DNA from: DASWDH01 sp035318505
GTDB taxonomy: Bacteria; Myxococcota_A; Polyangia; Polyangiales; Polyangiaceae
Direction of reading: 5' to 3'
DNA: 64,000 bases
NCBI GenBank assembly: GCA_035318505.1
Contig: DATHEQ010000089.1
Location: forward strand, 3,660 to 67,659
The notes below the pieces were generated by a model. The model searched no databases. It was not told the DNA's origin and saw nothing but the letters and a program-made list of their open reading frames with translations. Positions 1 to 7,924 of this stretch are shown piece after piece. The translations under genes and the position numbers were made by a program. Position 1 is the first letter of the stretch; each line of letters begins with the position of its first letter.

Positions 1-1
1 A

Positions 2-427
2 ATCGATCCCACCGGCGTCGCCGCAATCAGGATCGTCGCCACCCACAGCAACAAATGCATGGGCGTCGACGCCGACGGTACCGCCGACGGAACCAAGATC
101 TACCAAGTCACGTGCACGGCCGCGGCGGGACAGATCTTCCGATTCGAATCGCTCGGCGCGACTTACCGCATCATCAATCAGAACAGTGGTAAGTGCGTCT
201 CAGCAAGCGGTACGGGCAATAGCGCCAAGCTCGACATTCGTCCGTGCAATGGCGGGGCGACGCAATCGTATACGCTGCAGGCGCAAGGCACGAACTACAA
301 CATCGTCAATTCAGGCGCCGGCAACTGCGTCGAGGTCGCTGCCCAGAGCACGGCCGATGGCGCCGCGTACCAGTTCTATACGTGTAACGGCGGCACCCAT
401 CAGGTGTTCCGCTTCGAATTGCCGTAG
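2..427 (+). CDS. Ricin B-type lectin domain protein, C-terminal part
   Basis: The frame is open from the left window edge and stops at 425-427, so only the last 141 codons are present. The visible part is a carbohydrate-binding beta-trefoil of the ricin B/CBM13 kind. It contains repeated units with an N-x-x-x-G-K/N-C start (SNKCMGV, NSGKCVSA, GAGNCVEV), each followed about 30 residues later by a Q-x-F/Y element (GQIFRF, TQSYTL, HQVFRF). Conserved Cys pairs such as CNGG also fit the family. Such modules usually sit at the C terminus of secreted glycosidases, proteases or lipases, but the catalytic part, if any, lies outside the window. Sugar specificity cannot be read. The 210 bases to the next gene show no convincing coding sequence. 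Confidence 0.8.
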   Translation: MDPTGVAAIRIVATHSNKCMGVDADGTADGTKIYQVTCTAAAGQIFRFESLGATYRIINQNSGKCVSASGTGNSAKLDIRPCNGGATQSYTLQAQGTNYNIVNSGAGNCVEVAAQSTADGAAYQFYTCNGGTHQVFRFELP

Positions 428-637
428 CTCGTCGTCGCCGGTTCGCGGATTGGCGATACTCCGCTCGTAGCTCGCCCTGTAGCGTTCGCCGAAGCGAAGT
501 GTCGCGCTGGGGGAATCAAATCGGCCTATGCGGTGAGTGCCAATCAAACGACGCCGGCGTATCGTCGCCGCCATCGACGAAATCGGCGGTAAACCACCGG
601 CGGCGTAACGCTCGGTGATGACCGACGAGGTGTCGCG

Positions 638-1885
638 ATGCGCGAGGATCAGCAAGGGATCGCACGGCGGTGCATGCTCCGACAACCTCGGCTGGCGGTG
701 TATCGGTGGGCCGTCGTCTCGGGAGCTCTGATGGGCATGTCGAACGCATGCAGCTCCTATGAGGAGCTCGGTCCGACAGAAACTACGTCCACGACTGGCG
801 CGGGAGGGCAGAGCGGGGTCGGAGGAAGCCATGCAGGAGGCGGTCCCAATCCGCCGGCGAGCGGAGGCAGTGCGGGCCTCGGGACCGGAGCTGCCAGCGG
901 CAAGGATGGATCAGGAGGTTCTACGACGGGAGGCGTTGCCGGCATGGGCGGCGCTCGGGTCGACAGCGGCGTTGGAATCGGAGACGCAAGTAACGACATT
1001 GGTCCCGGCACCGAAGGCGGGCGCAGCGACGCCGGTTCTGACACGGAAGGCGACAGCACCGAGGGCGGCCCCGGCGCGCGCGACGCCCTCTTCGATGGCG
1101 ACTCGGATGCCATCGCTCCCGATGCTTCGCCGCCGGCAGGCTGTGGCATGACCGTCGCGACCGTCACAGACTACGGCGCGTACGGCCCTTTCGTGCCGAT
1201 GACCGTGAACAGCACGGGCCCGGACGGGCAATACACGATGTTCCGGCCGCAAAACCTAGGCGAGAACGGTTTCAAGCATCCGCCCGTCACGTGGGGTAAC
1301 GGCATCACCACGACACCTGCGCTCTACCCCGCGCTGCTCAGTACCATCGCGTCTCACGGGTTCGTCATCATCGCCAGCAACAGCGCCACCGTAAACGCAC
1401 AACTCATGACCTCCGGGCTCGACTGGCTGATTGCCCAGAACACCGCTTCCGGAGATCTTCAGGGCAAGTTGGATCCGAGCTGCGCCGTCTCGATCGGGTA
1501 CTCCCTCGGCGGCGGCGCGGCGGTGGACACAGGCAAGCACGCCAGCGTGGTCACCACCGTTTCGTTTCACGGTTTGCAGGGGACTGCCGAATTGCTGCAT
1601 GGGCCTCTGTTGCTGTTTACCGGCACGGCGGATAACTTCGTCTCAGCAGCCCAATACGTCACACCGACGTTCAACCGGTCGACGGTGCAAACCTTTTACG
1701 GAACGCTGACGGGCGCCGATCATTTGCGGCCTCTCGGCGATGCCGGCGACGAGCGTGCTCCAGCCGTGGCGTGGCTTCGGCTCTGGGCCTATGGCGACAA
1801 GGACGCGCGCAAGTTCTTTTATGGAGACGACTGCACGCTCTGCAAAACACCGTGGACGGGCCCGCAACGAAAGAATTGGCGCTGA
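638..1885 (+). CDS. Alpha/beta-hydrolase lipoprotein (chlorophyllase/PET-hydrolase-like fold)
   Basis: This is a predicted exported serine hydrolase of 415 residues. The N terminus has a hydrophobic stretch ending near MSNACSS, a plausible though imperfect lipobox, followed by about 100 residues of Gly/Ser/Asp linker. The hydrolase domain follows. A G-x-S-x-G nucleophile elbow, GYSLGG, puts the serine at about 289; Asp 332 (GTADN) and His 362 (GADHL) complete a reasonable triad with normal spacing. The fold resembles dienelactone hydrolase, chlorophyllase and cutinase-like enzymes, so an ester substrate is likely but unknown. Start: a GAGG element lies about 11 bases before ATG 638; an in-frame ATG at 674 would give a shorter signal peptide. 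The gene stands alone, followed by a same-strand AraC regulator 66 bases on. Confidence 0.75.
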   Translation: MREDQQGIARRCMLRQPRLAVYRWAVVSGALMGMSNACSSYEELGPTETTSTTGAGGQSGVGGSHAGGGPNPPASGGSAGLGTGAASGKDGSGGSTTGGVAGMGGARVDSGVGIGDASNDIGPGTEGGRSDAGSDTEGDSTEGGPGARDALFDGDSDAIAPDASPPAGCGMTVATVTDYGAYGPFVPMTVNSTGPDGQYTMFRPQNLGENGFKHPPVTWGNGITTTPALYPALLSTIASHGFVIIASNSATVNAQLMTSGLDWLIAQNTASGDLQGKLDPSCAVSIGYSLGGGAAVDTGKHASVVTTVSFHGLQGTAELLHGPLLLFTGTADNFVSAAQYVTPTFNRSTVQTFYGTLTGADHLRPLGDAGDERAPAVAWLRLWAYGDKDARKFFYGDDCTLCKTPWTGPQRKNWR

Positions 1886-1951
1886 GCCCAAGACACCCGT
1901 CTCGCGGCGGCGAGGGACCCCGTCCGCGCGGCGAGTGCTAAACTCGGCGGT

Positions 1952-2968
1952 GTGGTCGCTTCCGAAACCGCGAACGGTGGCCCTTCTTACTCCGCCGCAC
2001 TTGTACGCGCGTTCGTGGGGTTCTTGCCTAGAACCGCTCCCTTCGATGCTCCATTGCCGGCGCTCGACCCTGACGACCGCGTGCCGATACCCTTCGCTCA
2101 CCGGATGCTCAGCGCGATCGTCGAAGAGACAGGAGACCTCGATCTCGGGCTCAAGGTCGGCAGGACCATGTCCGCGGGTGACGCCGGGGTGGCCGACTAC
2201 GCCATTCGCTCGGCGGCCACCGTTCACGACGCGATCCAGGTAGCAGCTCGCTACATACGTCTCGTGAACAATGGACTGGAGCTGCGCTTGCACCAGGAGG
2301 GCGGCCGCGCGCTGCTGCAGTGGCACAGCATGGTCGTCATGCCGAGAGCGGCCGAGGATTTTCTCATGTCTGCCATTTACACGAGTCACATGAGAATGCT
2401 TCTTGGCGACGCGACCGACCTCGAGTGCTCGTTCACTTACCCCGAGCCGAGCACGTCGGTCGAACATGATCGAACGTTCGGCGCGGCGAAGCTCCGCTTC
2501 GAGGCTCCGTTTGCAGGGTACGCGTTTGACTGTGCGCATTTGCAGAAAGCAGTCGTAGACGCGGATGCCAAGCTTCATTCCGTATTGCGCCGGCACGCGG
2601 AAGCGCTGCTCGGAGATCTCCCCGCCTCGCCATCGTTCACGGATCTCGTGCGCCGACATCTTTCGAGCGACCTGCCTCACGGTCGCCCCACGGCCACCAA
2701 ACTGGCTCAGCAGCTACACATGAGCGCGCGCACGCTCGAGCGCCGCTTGGAATGCGAAGAAACGACGTTCGGCGCCGTGCTCGACGATCTGCGGCGCGGT
2801 CGCGCGCTGGACCATCTCGCGCGCCGCGACATCGGCATTTCCGAAATCGCGTTCCTCCTCGGCTTTGCTCAGGTGGGAGCGTTTCACCGCGCATTCAAGC
2901 GATGGACGGGCACGACGCCACTCGAATACCGCCGTCACCGCTCGCTTCTGGCCAAGCTCCCGCGTTGA
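1952..2968 (+). CDS. AraC-family transcriptional regulator with N-terminal ligand domain
   Basis: Cytoplasmic DNA-binding protein of 338 residues. Residues about 20-220 fit the Arabinose_bd-like effector domain of the AraC/OruR/ArgR subgroup (PF12625 type), with characteristic VADYAIRSAATVHDAI and LRLHQEGGRALLQW segments. Residues about 235-335 form a double helix-turn-helix (PTATKLAQQLHMSARTLERR, then ISEIAFLLGFAQVGAFHRAF and the typical TGTTPLEYRR end). The start is GTG 1952. Regulators of this subgroup often control a neighbouring oxidoreductase or lipase. The upstream hydrolase or the convergent aldo/keto reductase are possible targets, but no operator could be recognised. The inducer is unknown. 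Confidence 0.88.
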   Translation: MVASETANGGPSYSAALVRAFVGFLPRTAPFDAPLPALDPDDRVPIPFAHRMLSAIVEETGDLDLGLKVGRTMSAGDAGVADYAIRSAATVHDAIQVAARYIRLVNNGLELRLHQEGGRALLQWHSMVVMPRAAEDFLMSAIYTSHMRMLLGDATDLECSFTYPEPSTSVEHDRTFGAAKLRFEAPFAGYAFDCAHLQKAVVDADAKLHSVLRRHAEALLGDLPASPSFTDLVRRHLSSDLPHGRPTATKLAQQLHMSARTLERRLECEETTFGAVLDDLRRGRALDHLARRDIGISEIAFLLGFAQVGAFHRAFKRWTGTTPLEYRRHRSLLAKLPR

Positions 2969-3006
2969 GACATGACGGCCGACGACCCGCGGGCTAGACC
3001 GCTGGA

Positions 3007-4050
3007 CTACGGCGGCTGATCGGTACTCGGCTTTCGCCAGAGATTCACGTTGCCCTCGTGCGCATATTGATCGATTGCCAGAAGCTCGTCCGTACTGAAC
3101 TCGAGCTGTTTCAACGCGGCCACATTCTCGCGAATCTGCGCCGCGCTGCTGGCCCCGATGAGCGCCGAGGTCACGCGGCCATCGCGTAGCACCCAGGCAA
3201 GCGCCATCTGGGCCAAGCTTTGCCCGCGCGCTTTTGCAATGGCATCGAGCGCCCGCACGCGCTCGAGATTCTCGCGGTTCAGGTGCTCGCGCGACAGGCT
3301 TGCTCCCCCAGGGCGGTTCACGCGCGCGTCCTCGGGAATGCCGTTCAAGTACTTGGTCGTGAGAAGGCCTTGGGCCAGCGGCGAGAACGCGATGCAGCCC
3401 ATCCCCTCCGCCTGCAGGGTGTCGAGCAGTCCGCCCTCGATCCAGCGATTGAACATGCTGTACGAGGGCTGGTGAATCAAACATCGGACCTTGAGCGACC
3501 GGAGAAGGTTCGCCGCTTCCCTCGTCTTCTCGGGCGAGTACGACGAGATGCCCACGTAGAGAGCCTTGCCCTGCTGCAAGGCGCTAGCTAGTGCTCCCAT
3601 GGTCTCTTCGAGCGGGCAGTCGGGGTCGAAACGGTGTGAGTAGAAGATATCGACGTAGTCGAGCCCCATGCGCGAAAGACTCTGATCCAGGCTCGCCAAC
3701 AAGTGTTTGCGCGAACCGCCGCCCATGCCGTAGGGGCCCGGCCACATGTCCCAGCCGGCCTTGGTGGAAATCACGAGCTCATCGCGGTGGGCTGCCAGGT
3801 CGCTGCGCAGCAGCCGCCCGAAGTTCGATTCGGCGATGCCGTAGGGCGGCCCGTAGTTGTTCGCCAAGTCGAAATGCGTGATCCCGAGATCGAACGCCGT
3901 GCGCAGCATCACTTGCTGAGACGCGAGCGGCGTGGCCGCGCCGAAATTGTGCCAAAGGCCGAGGGAGAGAAGCGGGAGCTTGAGACCGCTCGCACCAACC
4001 GGGCGGTACACCATGCTCTCATAACGGTCATGCGCGGCGACGTAGTTCAT
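3007..4050 (-). CDS. yghZ: Aldo/keto reductase, YghZ/Gpr type
   Basis: NADPH-dependent aldo/keto reductase, 347 residues. It aligns by eye along its whole length with E. coli YghZ (L-glyceraldehyde 3-phosphate reductase), sharing GITHFDLANNYGPP, STKAGWDMWPGPYG, YVDIFYSH and SALIGASSAAQI. The catalytic tetrad is Asp61, Tyr66, Lys97 and His139. I chose ATG 4050 because MNYVAAHDRYESMVYR lines up with the N terminus of YghZ; an in-frame ATG at 4071 is the alternative. YghZ enzymes reduce small aldehydes including methylglyoxal and L-G3P, so a detoxification role is likely, but the true substrate is unknown. The gene is convergent with the AraC regulator, with a 38-base gap. Confidence 0.9.
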   Translation of the reverse strand: MNYVAAHDRYESMVYRPVGASGLKLPLLSLGLWHNFGAATPLASQQVMLRTAFDLGITHFDLANNYGPPYGIAESNFGRLLRSDLAAHRDELVISTKAGWDMWPGPYGMGGGSRKHLLASLDQSLSRMGLDYVDIFYSHRFDPDCPLEETMGALASALQQGKALYVGISSYSPEKTREAANLLRSLKVRCLIHQPSYSMFNRWIEGGLLDTLQAEGMGCIAFSPLAQGLLTTKYLNGIPEDARVNRPGGASLSREHLNRENLERVRALDAIAKARGQSLAQMALAWVLRDGRVTSALIGASSAAQIRENVAALKQLEFSTDELLAIDQYAHEGNVNLWRKPSTDQPP

Positions 4051-4122
4051 GGTTCGCGGCGATTCAAACATCGCGTTCTTCGTACGTCGAGCCCTTCCTG
4101 CTCCGCCAGGCGAGTCTTGGCC

Positions 4123-4605
4123 TCAGCAGGGACCGCAGGCGAATCGGGCGCCCCCGCAATCGTGGGCGGGAACCGGAGGTGCTCCCGGCGAAGCGCAGGT
4201 TACATCGCAGACTCCGGCGCGTTCGCAAGTAACCCAGCCGTCCGTCAACGTGACGCGGCAACTCGAGACGTCGCTGCAGATCACGCGGCATCCGTGCCGA
4301 CAATCGACTTCGCACGCGCTGGCGCGACTGCAATTGACGGCGCAATCATCGCCGCATCCCAGCGTGCAGCTCGAGGTGTCATGGCAGGTGAAGGCGCAGT
4401 GATCGACACACTGGCCGCCGCAACTCGAGGAGCGTGCGCAATCGACGCGGCAACCAGGCTCTTGGCAGGAGAAATCGCAGAAGTCGAGATCGCGGCAAAC
4501 GCACGTCGAAACCGCGCAATCGTCGTTCCACCCGCTGCGCTCGTTGCATGTCGGCAAGAGCAGAAGCGGGACCGCCAAGAAGGCAAGCGAAATCCGGGGC
4601 CACAT
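4123..4605 (-). CDS. Cys-rich lipoprotein of unknown function
   Basis: Predicted outer-membrane lipoprotein of 160 residues. The signal peptide ends in LLLLPTC, making Cys20 the lipidated residue. The mature protein is unusually rich in cysteine, with closely spaced units such as CAVSTCVCRDLDFCDFSC, CGGQCVDHC and CTLGCGDDC. The spacing repeats roughly every 8-10 residues (C-x3-C with Asp/Ser/His between), which would suit a disulfide-stapled beta-solenoid or knot-like fold, although metal binding cannot be excluded. Function is not recognised. It lies 73 bases upstream of the aldo/keto reductase on the same strand and may share its transcript. Small Cys-rich lipoproteins of this look are frequent in myxobacteria. 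Confidence 0.65.
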   Translation of the reverse strand: MWPRISLAFLAVPLLLLPTCNERSGWNDDCAVSTCVCRDLDFCDFSCQEPGCRVDCARSSSCGGQCVDHCAFTCHDTSSCTLGCGDDCAVNCSRASACEVDCRHGCRVICSDVSSCRVTLTDGWVTCERAGVCDVTCASPGAPPVPAHDCGGARFACGPC

Positions 4606-4669
4606 CCGCCAACGATAGTGGCAAGAAGGTCAGGTGGGAACTCCCGCGGCTATTTGGTCGGAGACGCGC

Positions 4670-5440
4670 CTATTGGACACCTGCGGCGGCCCGCAGAAAG
4701 GCGGGAGCCTCGCCGCCGCCGTGCACGGCAAGGCACGCTCCGCTCACGTAGCGCGCGAGCGGAGACGCCAAATAGAGGCAAGCATTGGCCACGTCCTCGG
4801 GCTCCCCCATACGGCCGAGCGGAACGGTCGCCGCCACCCTGGCCATCGCGCCTTCGTCGCCGTAGTGAAGGTGCGCCTTCTCGGTCCGCATGATGCCCGC
4901 GACGACGGCATTGACGCGCACCTTGGGAGCCCATTCGACGGCGAGCGATTGGGTTAGGCTGATGAGCCCCGCTTTGGCTGCGCCGTAGGCAGCGGTTCCG
5001 GGAGAAGGGCGGGTCGCGCTGACACTGGCGATGTTGACGATAGATCCGCCATTGTCCTGCTTTTGCATCACCGTATTGACGCGCTGGGCGAAGATGAGTG
5101 GCGCCACCAGGTTGAGCTGGATGATCGACGCCGAAAAACGCGGCGAAACCGTAGCGGCATCGGCGGGAGGGCTCCCGCCTGCGTTGTTGACGAGGACGTC
5201 GACCCTTCCCAAACGCTCGAGCGTTTGCGAGACCACGGCGTCCACCTGATCGGGCTCGCGCACGTCGGCGGCGACGAAGAATGCGACGCGTTCACCGCTC
5301 GCGATGGGCGCGGGGGGCGGGTGACGGGCACAGATCACGACGTCGGCCCCTTCCGCCAAGAAGCGCACCGCGATGCCGCGGCCGATCCCCTGGCTTCCCC
5401 CGGTGACGATCACGACTTTGCCGGACATATCGAGTTGCAT
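4670..5440 (-). CDS. SDR oxidoreductase of the steroid ring C/D cluster
   Basis: Classical short-chain dehydrogenase/reductase, 256 residues. TGGSQGIG at 13-20 binds NAD(P); NNAG is at 85-88; the catalytic residues are Ser139, Tyr152 and Lys156 (YGAAK). ATG 5440 follows a strong GAGGAGG ribosome site, and longer in-frame starts run into the promoter. From memory of the family, the C-terminal half (RPSPGTAAYGAAKAGL, SLAVEWAPKVRVN, HLHYGDE, VHGGGE-PAFL) closely resembles the SDR encoded divergently from echA20 in the mycobacterial KstR2 locus (Rv3549c type). The same divergent arrangement occurs here with echA20. A role oxidising a hydroxyacyl-CoA from steroid rings C/D is inferred. A KstR-like operator lies 57 bases upstream of the start. 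Confidence 0.85.
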   Translation of the reverse strand: MQLDMSGKVVIVTGGSQGIGRGIAVRFLAEGADVVICARHPPPAPIASGERVAFFVAADVREPDQVDAVVSQTLERLGRVDVLVNNAGGSPPADAATVSPRFSASIIQLNLVAPLIFAQRVNTVMQKQDNGGSIVNIASVSATRPSPGTAAYGAAKAGLISLTQSLAVEWAPKVRVNAVVAGIMRTEKAHLHYGDEGAMARVAATVPLGRMGEPEDVANACLYLASPLARYVSGACLAVHGGGEAPAFLRAAAGVQ

Positions 5441-5496
5441 GGCGGACCTCCTCGGGGATGCGCTCGGCGCGCTCGGGCATCCCTGGACAGCGGGGA

Positions 5497-5510
5497 TGAA
5501 ACATGTTCTA
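5497..5510. promoter_or_regulatory. KstR-like operator, site 1 (SDR / echA20 divergent promoter)
   Basis: The palindromic sequence TGAAACATGTTCTA fits TnnAACnnGTTnnA, the consensus established for the mycobacterial TetR regulator KstR. It sits in the 140-base divergent region, 57 bases before the SDR start and 70 bases before the echA20 start, so one repressor could control both directions. Three further matches in the window (24404, 38985, 45039) also precede lipid-catabolic genes. No repressor-DNA data exist for this organism. Confidence 0.7.
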
Positions 5511-5580
5511 CTTTGTCCGCGCCCGCGGTTCAATCCGCCTCGATTGCCGCTCGAGTGGCGTCATTGTATCGGACTGCCCC

Positions 5581-6339
5581 ATGCCCATCAGCCATGCGAT
5601 CGACTCCGGCATCGCCGAGGTCGTCATGAACAACCCGCCCGTCAACGCGCTCGACGTGGCGGGATGGCACGAGCTCGCCTCGCTGCTGCGCAAGCTCGGA
5701 GAGGACCCTGCCGTTCGCGTCGTCATCCTCCGTGCCGAAGGGCGCGGATTCAACGCCGGTGTCGACATCAAAGAGATGCAGCGGACCTCCGGATTCGAGG
5801 CGCTCATCGGGGCCAATCGCGGCTGCGCCGCCGCGTTCGCGGCGGTGTACGAATGCGAAGTGCCCGTCATCGCCGCGGTGCACGGCTATTGTTTGGGAGG
5901 GGGCATTGGGTTGGTCGGCAATGCCGACATCGTCATTGCGTCGACCGATGCCACCTTCGCCCTACCCGAGGTCGACCGCGGCGCGCTCGGAGCCGCAACG
6001 CACCTCGCCCGCCTCGTGCCGCATCACAAGATGCGAGCCATGGTCTATACCTGCGCTCCCGCCACCGCCGCCGAGCTCTTCGCTTACGGGTCGGTGCTGC
6101 GCGTCGTGCCCGTGGCCGAGCTGCGCCCCGCAGCGCGCCAAGTCGCCGCCGACATCGCCAAGAAGAGTCCCACCGTGATCCGCGCCGCCAAACAATCGCT
6201 CAACGGTATCGATCCCATCGACGTCAAGCGAAGCTACCGCTACGAGCAAGGCTTCACCTTCGAGCTCAACCTGGCGGGCGTGGCCGACGAAGCGCGGGAC
6301 GCGTTCGTCAGCAAGAAGGACCCCAAGTTTTCGCGGTGA
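5581..6339 (+). CDS. echA20: Enoyl-CoA hydratase, EchA20-like
   Basis: Crotonase-family protein, 252 residues. The oxyanion-hole regions are visible as RAEGRGFNAGVDIKEM (about 46-61) and HGYCLGGGIGLVGNADIVIA (about 101-120). The start ATG 5581 gives the usual crotonase N terminus; longer versions would run back over the operator. In mycobacteria EchA20 opens ring C of the CoA thioester left from steroid rings C/D, and it is followed directly by ipdA, ipdB and ipdC. Exactly this order follows here (8-base gap to ipdA), which is the main reason for naming it. Family membership alone would support only a generic enoyl-CoA hydratase. It heads a seven-gene operon under the operator at 5497. Confidence 0.8.
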   Translation: MPISHAIDSGIAEVVMNNPPVNALDVAGWHELASLLRKLGEDPAVRVVILRAEGRGFNAGVDIKEMQRTSGFEALIGANRGCAAAFAAVYECEVPVIAAVHGYCLGGGIGLVGNADIVIASTDATFALPEVDRGALGAATHLARLVPHHKMRAMVYTCAPATAAELFAYGSVLRVVPVAELRPAARQVAADIAKKSPTVIRAAKQSLNGIDPIDVKRSYRYEQGFTFELNLAGVADEARDAFVSKKDPKFSR

Positions 6340-6347
6340 GGAGCGCC

Positions 6348-7166
6348 ATGCCCGACAAGCGGATGACCGTCGACGACGTCGTAGCCGAGCTTCGGGACGG
6401 GATGACGATCGGTATCGGTGGTTGGGGGTCGCGCCGCAAGCCCATGCTCCTCGTGCGTGCCATCGCGCGATCGGCGCTGAAAGAGCTCACGCTCGTGTCC
6501 TACGGGGGCCCCGACGTCGGTCTGCTCTGCGCAACCGGCAAGGTGAAGAAAATCGTCTGCGGGTTCGTGTCGCTCGATTCGATCCCGCTCGAACCCCATT
6601 TTCGTGCGGCGCGGCAACGAGGGACGGTGGAAGTGGTCGACCTCGACGAGGGGATGCTGCAGTGGGGCCTTTACGCGGCTGCCCTGCGCTTGCCGTTTTT
6701 GCCGACGCGGTCCGGTCTCGGCTCGGACGTGATGAAGCTGGTGCCCGAATTGCGCACCGTGAAATCGCCTTACGACGACGGTGAGGAGCTCATGGCGATG
6801 CCGGCCATCGCCCTCGACGTCGCGCTCATTCACATGAACCGCGCCGACCCGCGCGGCAACGGTCAATTCCTCGGCCCCGATCTCTATTTCGACGATCTCT
6901 TCTGCATGGCGGCCAAGCGTCGCTTCATGTCGGCGGAGCGCGTGATCCCCACTGAACGGCTCCTCGACGAAGGCACCGTTCATACGTTGCGTATATCGCG
7001 CATGATGGTGGACGGCGTCATCGAAGCGCCCGGCGGCGCGCGGTTTACCTCGTGTGAACCGGATTACGAGCGCGACGAAGCCTTGCAGCGGGAGTACGCG
7101 GCGAGCGCCGCCAGTCCCGAAGCCTGGAACGCGTTCCAGGCCCAATACCTGGGGGCATCGTCATGA
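6348..7166 (+). CDS. ipdA: CoA-transferase family subunit A, IpdA-like (ring D opening hydrolase)
   Basis: Class I CoA-transferase-like alpha subunit, 272 residues. The opening MTVDDVVAELRDGMTIGIGGWGSRRKPM is the typical SDGMT/GIGG glycine-rich start of this family. Later blocks include SYGGPDVGLLCATGKVKK and IHMNRADPRGNGQF. In Mycobacterium and Rhodococcus, IpdA and IpdB form a heterodimeric hydrolase that opens the last steroid ring (COCHEA-CoA) instead of transferring CoA. The 3' end overlaps ipdB by four bases (ATGA), implying coupled translation and a 1:1 complex. A true acetoacetate-type CoA transferase is the alternative, but the flanking echA20 and ipdC genes argue for IpdA. Confidence 0.82.
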   Translation: MPDKRMTVDDVVAELRDGMTIGIGGWGSRRKPMLLVRAIARSALKELTLVSYGGPDVGLLCATGKVKKIVCGFVSLDSIPLEPHFRAARQRGTVEVVDLDEGMLQWGLYAAALRLPFLPTRSGLGSDVMKLVPELRTVKSPYDDGEELMAMPAIALDVALIHMNRADPRGNGQFLGPDLYFDDLFCMAAKRRFMSAERVIPTERLLDEGTVHTLRISRMMVDGVIEAPGGARFTSCEPDYERDEALQREYAASAASPEAWNAFQAQYLGASS

Positions 7167-7924
7167 TCGACTATTCGCTGGACGAGCTCTGCGCCGTGGC
7201 ATGCGCCGAAGCCTGGCGCGATGACGGGGAGATTTTGGCGAGCCCCATCGGGGTCATCCCCTCCATCGGCGCGCGCCTCGCCAAAGAGACGTTTGCGCCC
7301 GATCTTCTGCTCACCGACGGCATCGCCAGCCTCGTCGCCAATACATTGCCCCTCGGGGCCGCGTCCCCGGCCAAGGTCGTCGAAGGGTACGCACCGTATC
7401 GCACCATCTTCGATATCGTGTGGTCGGGCCGCCGGCACGTCATGATGGGGGCGTCGCAGATCGACCGGTTCGGCAATCAAAACATCGCCTTCATTGGTGA
7501 CCCTCGCCGACCAAAGGCGCAGCTCTTGGGCATGCGCGGAGCTCCTGGCAACACCATCAACCATCCGACCAGCTACTTCATCCCCAATCACTCCGTTCGA
7601 TCCTTCGTGGCCAAAGTCGACGCCGTATCGGGCGTCGGGTACGACCGCGCCGCCGCGCTCGGCGCACGGGCATCGCGCTATCACCATCTGCGGCGGGTCA
7701 TCAGCAACAAGGGCGTGTTCGACTTCGAAACGCCGGACCACGCGATGCGCCTTCGCTCGGTGCATCCCGGCGTGGCGGTCGAGGAGATCGTCGCCGCCAC
7801 GGGCTTCGCGCTGGTCATCCCACCCGATTGTCCACCCACGCGCGCTCCTACCGCGGAAGAACTGCGCCTTTTGCGCGAGGTGATTGACCCGACAGGGCTC
7901 GGGAAAAAAGAGCTCGGCGCGTGA
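7163..7924 (+). CDS. ipdB: CoA-transferase family subunit B, IpdB-like
   Basis: Beta subunit partner of the preceding protein, 253 residues, cytoplasmic. Family features include ILASPIGVIPSIGARLAKETFAPDLLLTDG near the N terminus, the DIVWSGRRHVMMGASQIDRFGNQN block around 80-105 and the PGNTINHPTSYF segment. The start ATG overlaps the ipdA stop, and its own stop overlaps the GTG of the next gene, so ipdA-ipdB-ipdC look strictly co-translated. With IpdA it would hydrolyse the cyclic beta-keto acyl-CoA formed by EchA20. The catalytic glutamate could not be assigned without an alignment. Confidence 0.82.
   Translation: MIDYSLDELCAVACAEAWRDDGEILASPIGVIPSIGARLAKETFAPDLLLTDGIASLVANTLPLGAASPAKVVEGYAPYRTIFDIVWSGRRHVMMGASQIDRFGNQNIAFIGDPRRPKAQLLGMRGAPGNTINHPTSYFIPNHSVRSFVAKVDAVSGVGYDRAAALGARASRYHHLRRVISNKGVFDFETPDHAMRLRSVHPGVAVEEIVAATGFALVIPPDCPPTRAPTAEELRLLREVIDPTGLGKKELGA

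Noticed and set aside
5373..6347. Apparent fusion reading through the SDR promoter and echA20 into ipdA
   Set aside because: The part before 6348 is out of frame with echA20 and has no family features; the IpdA family start lies at 6348 after a GAG-rich ribosome site.
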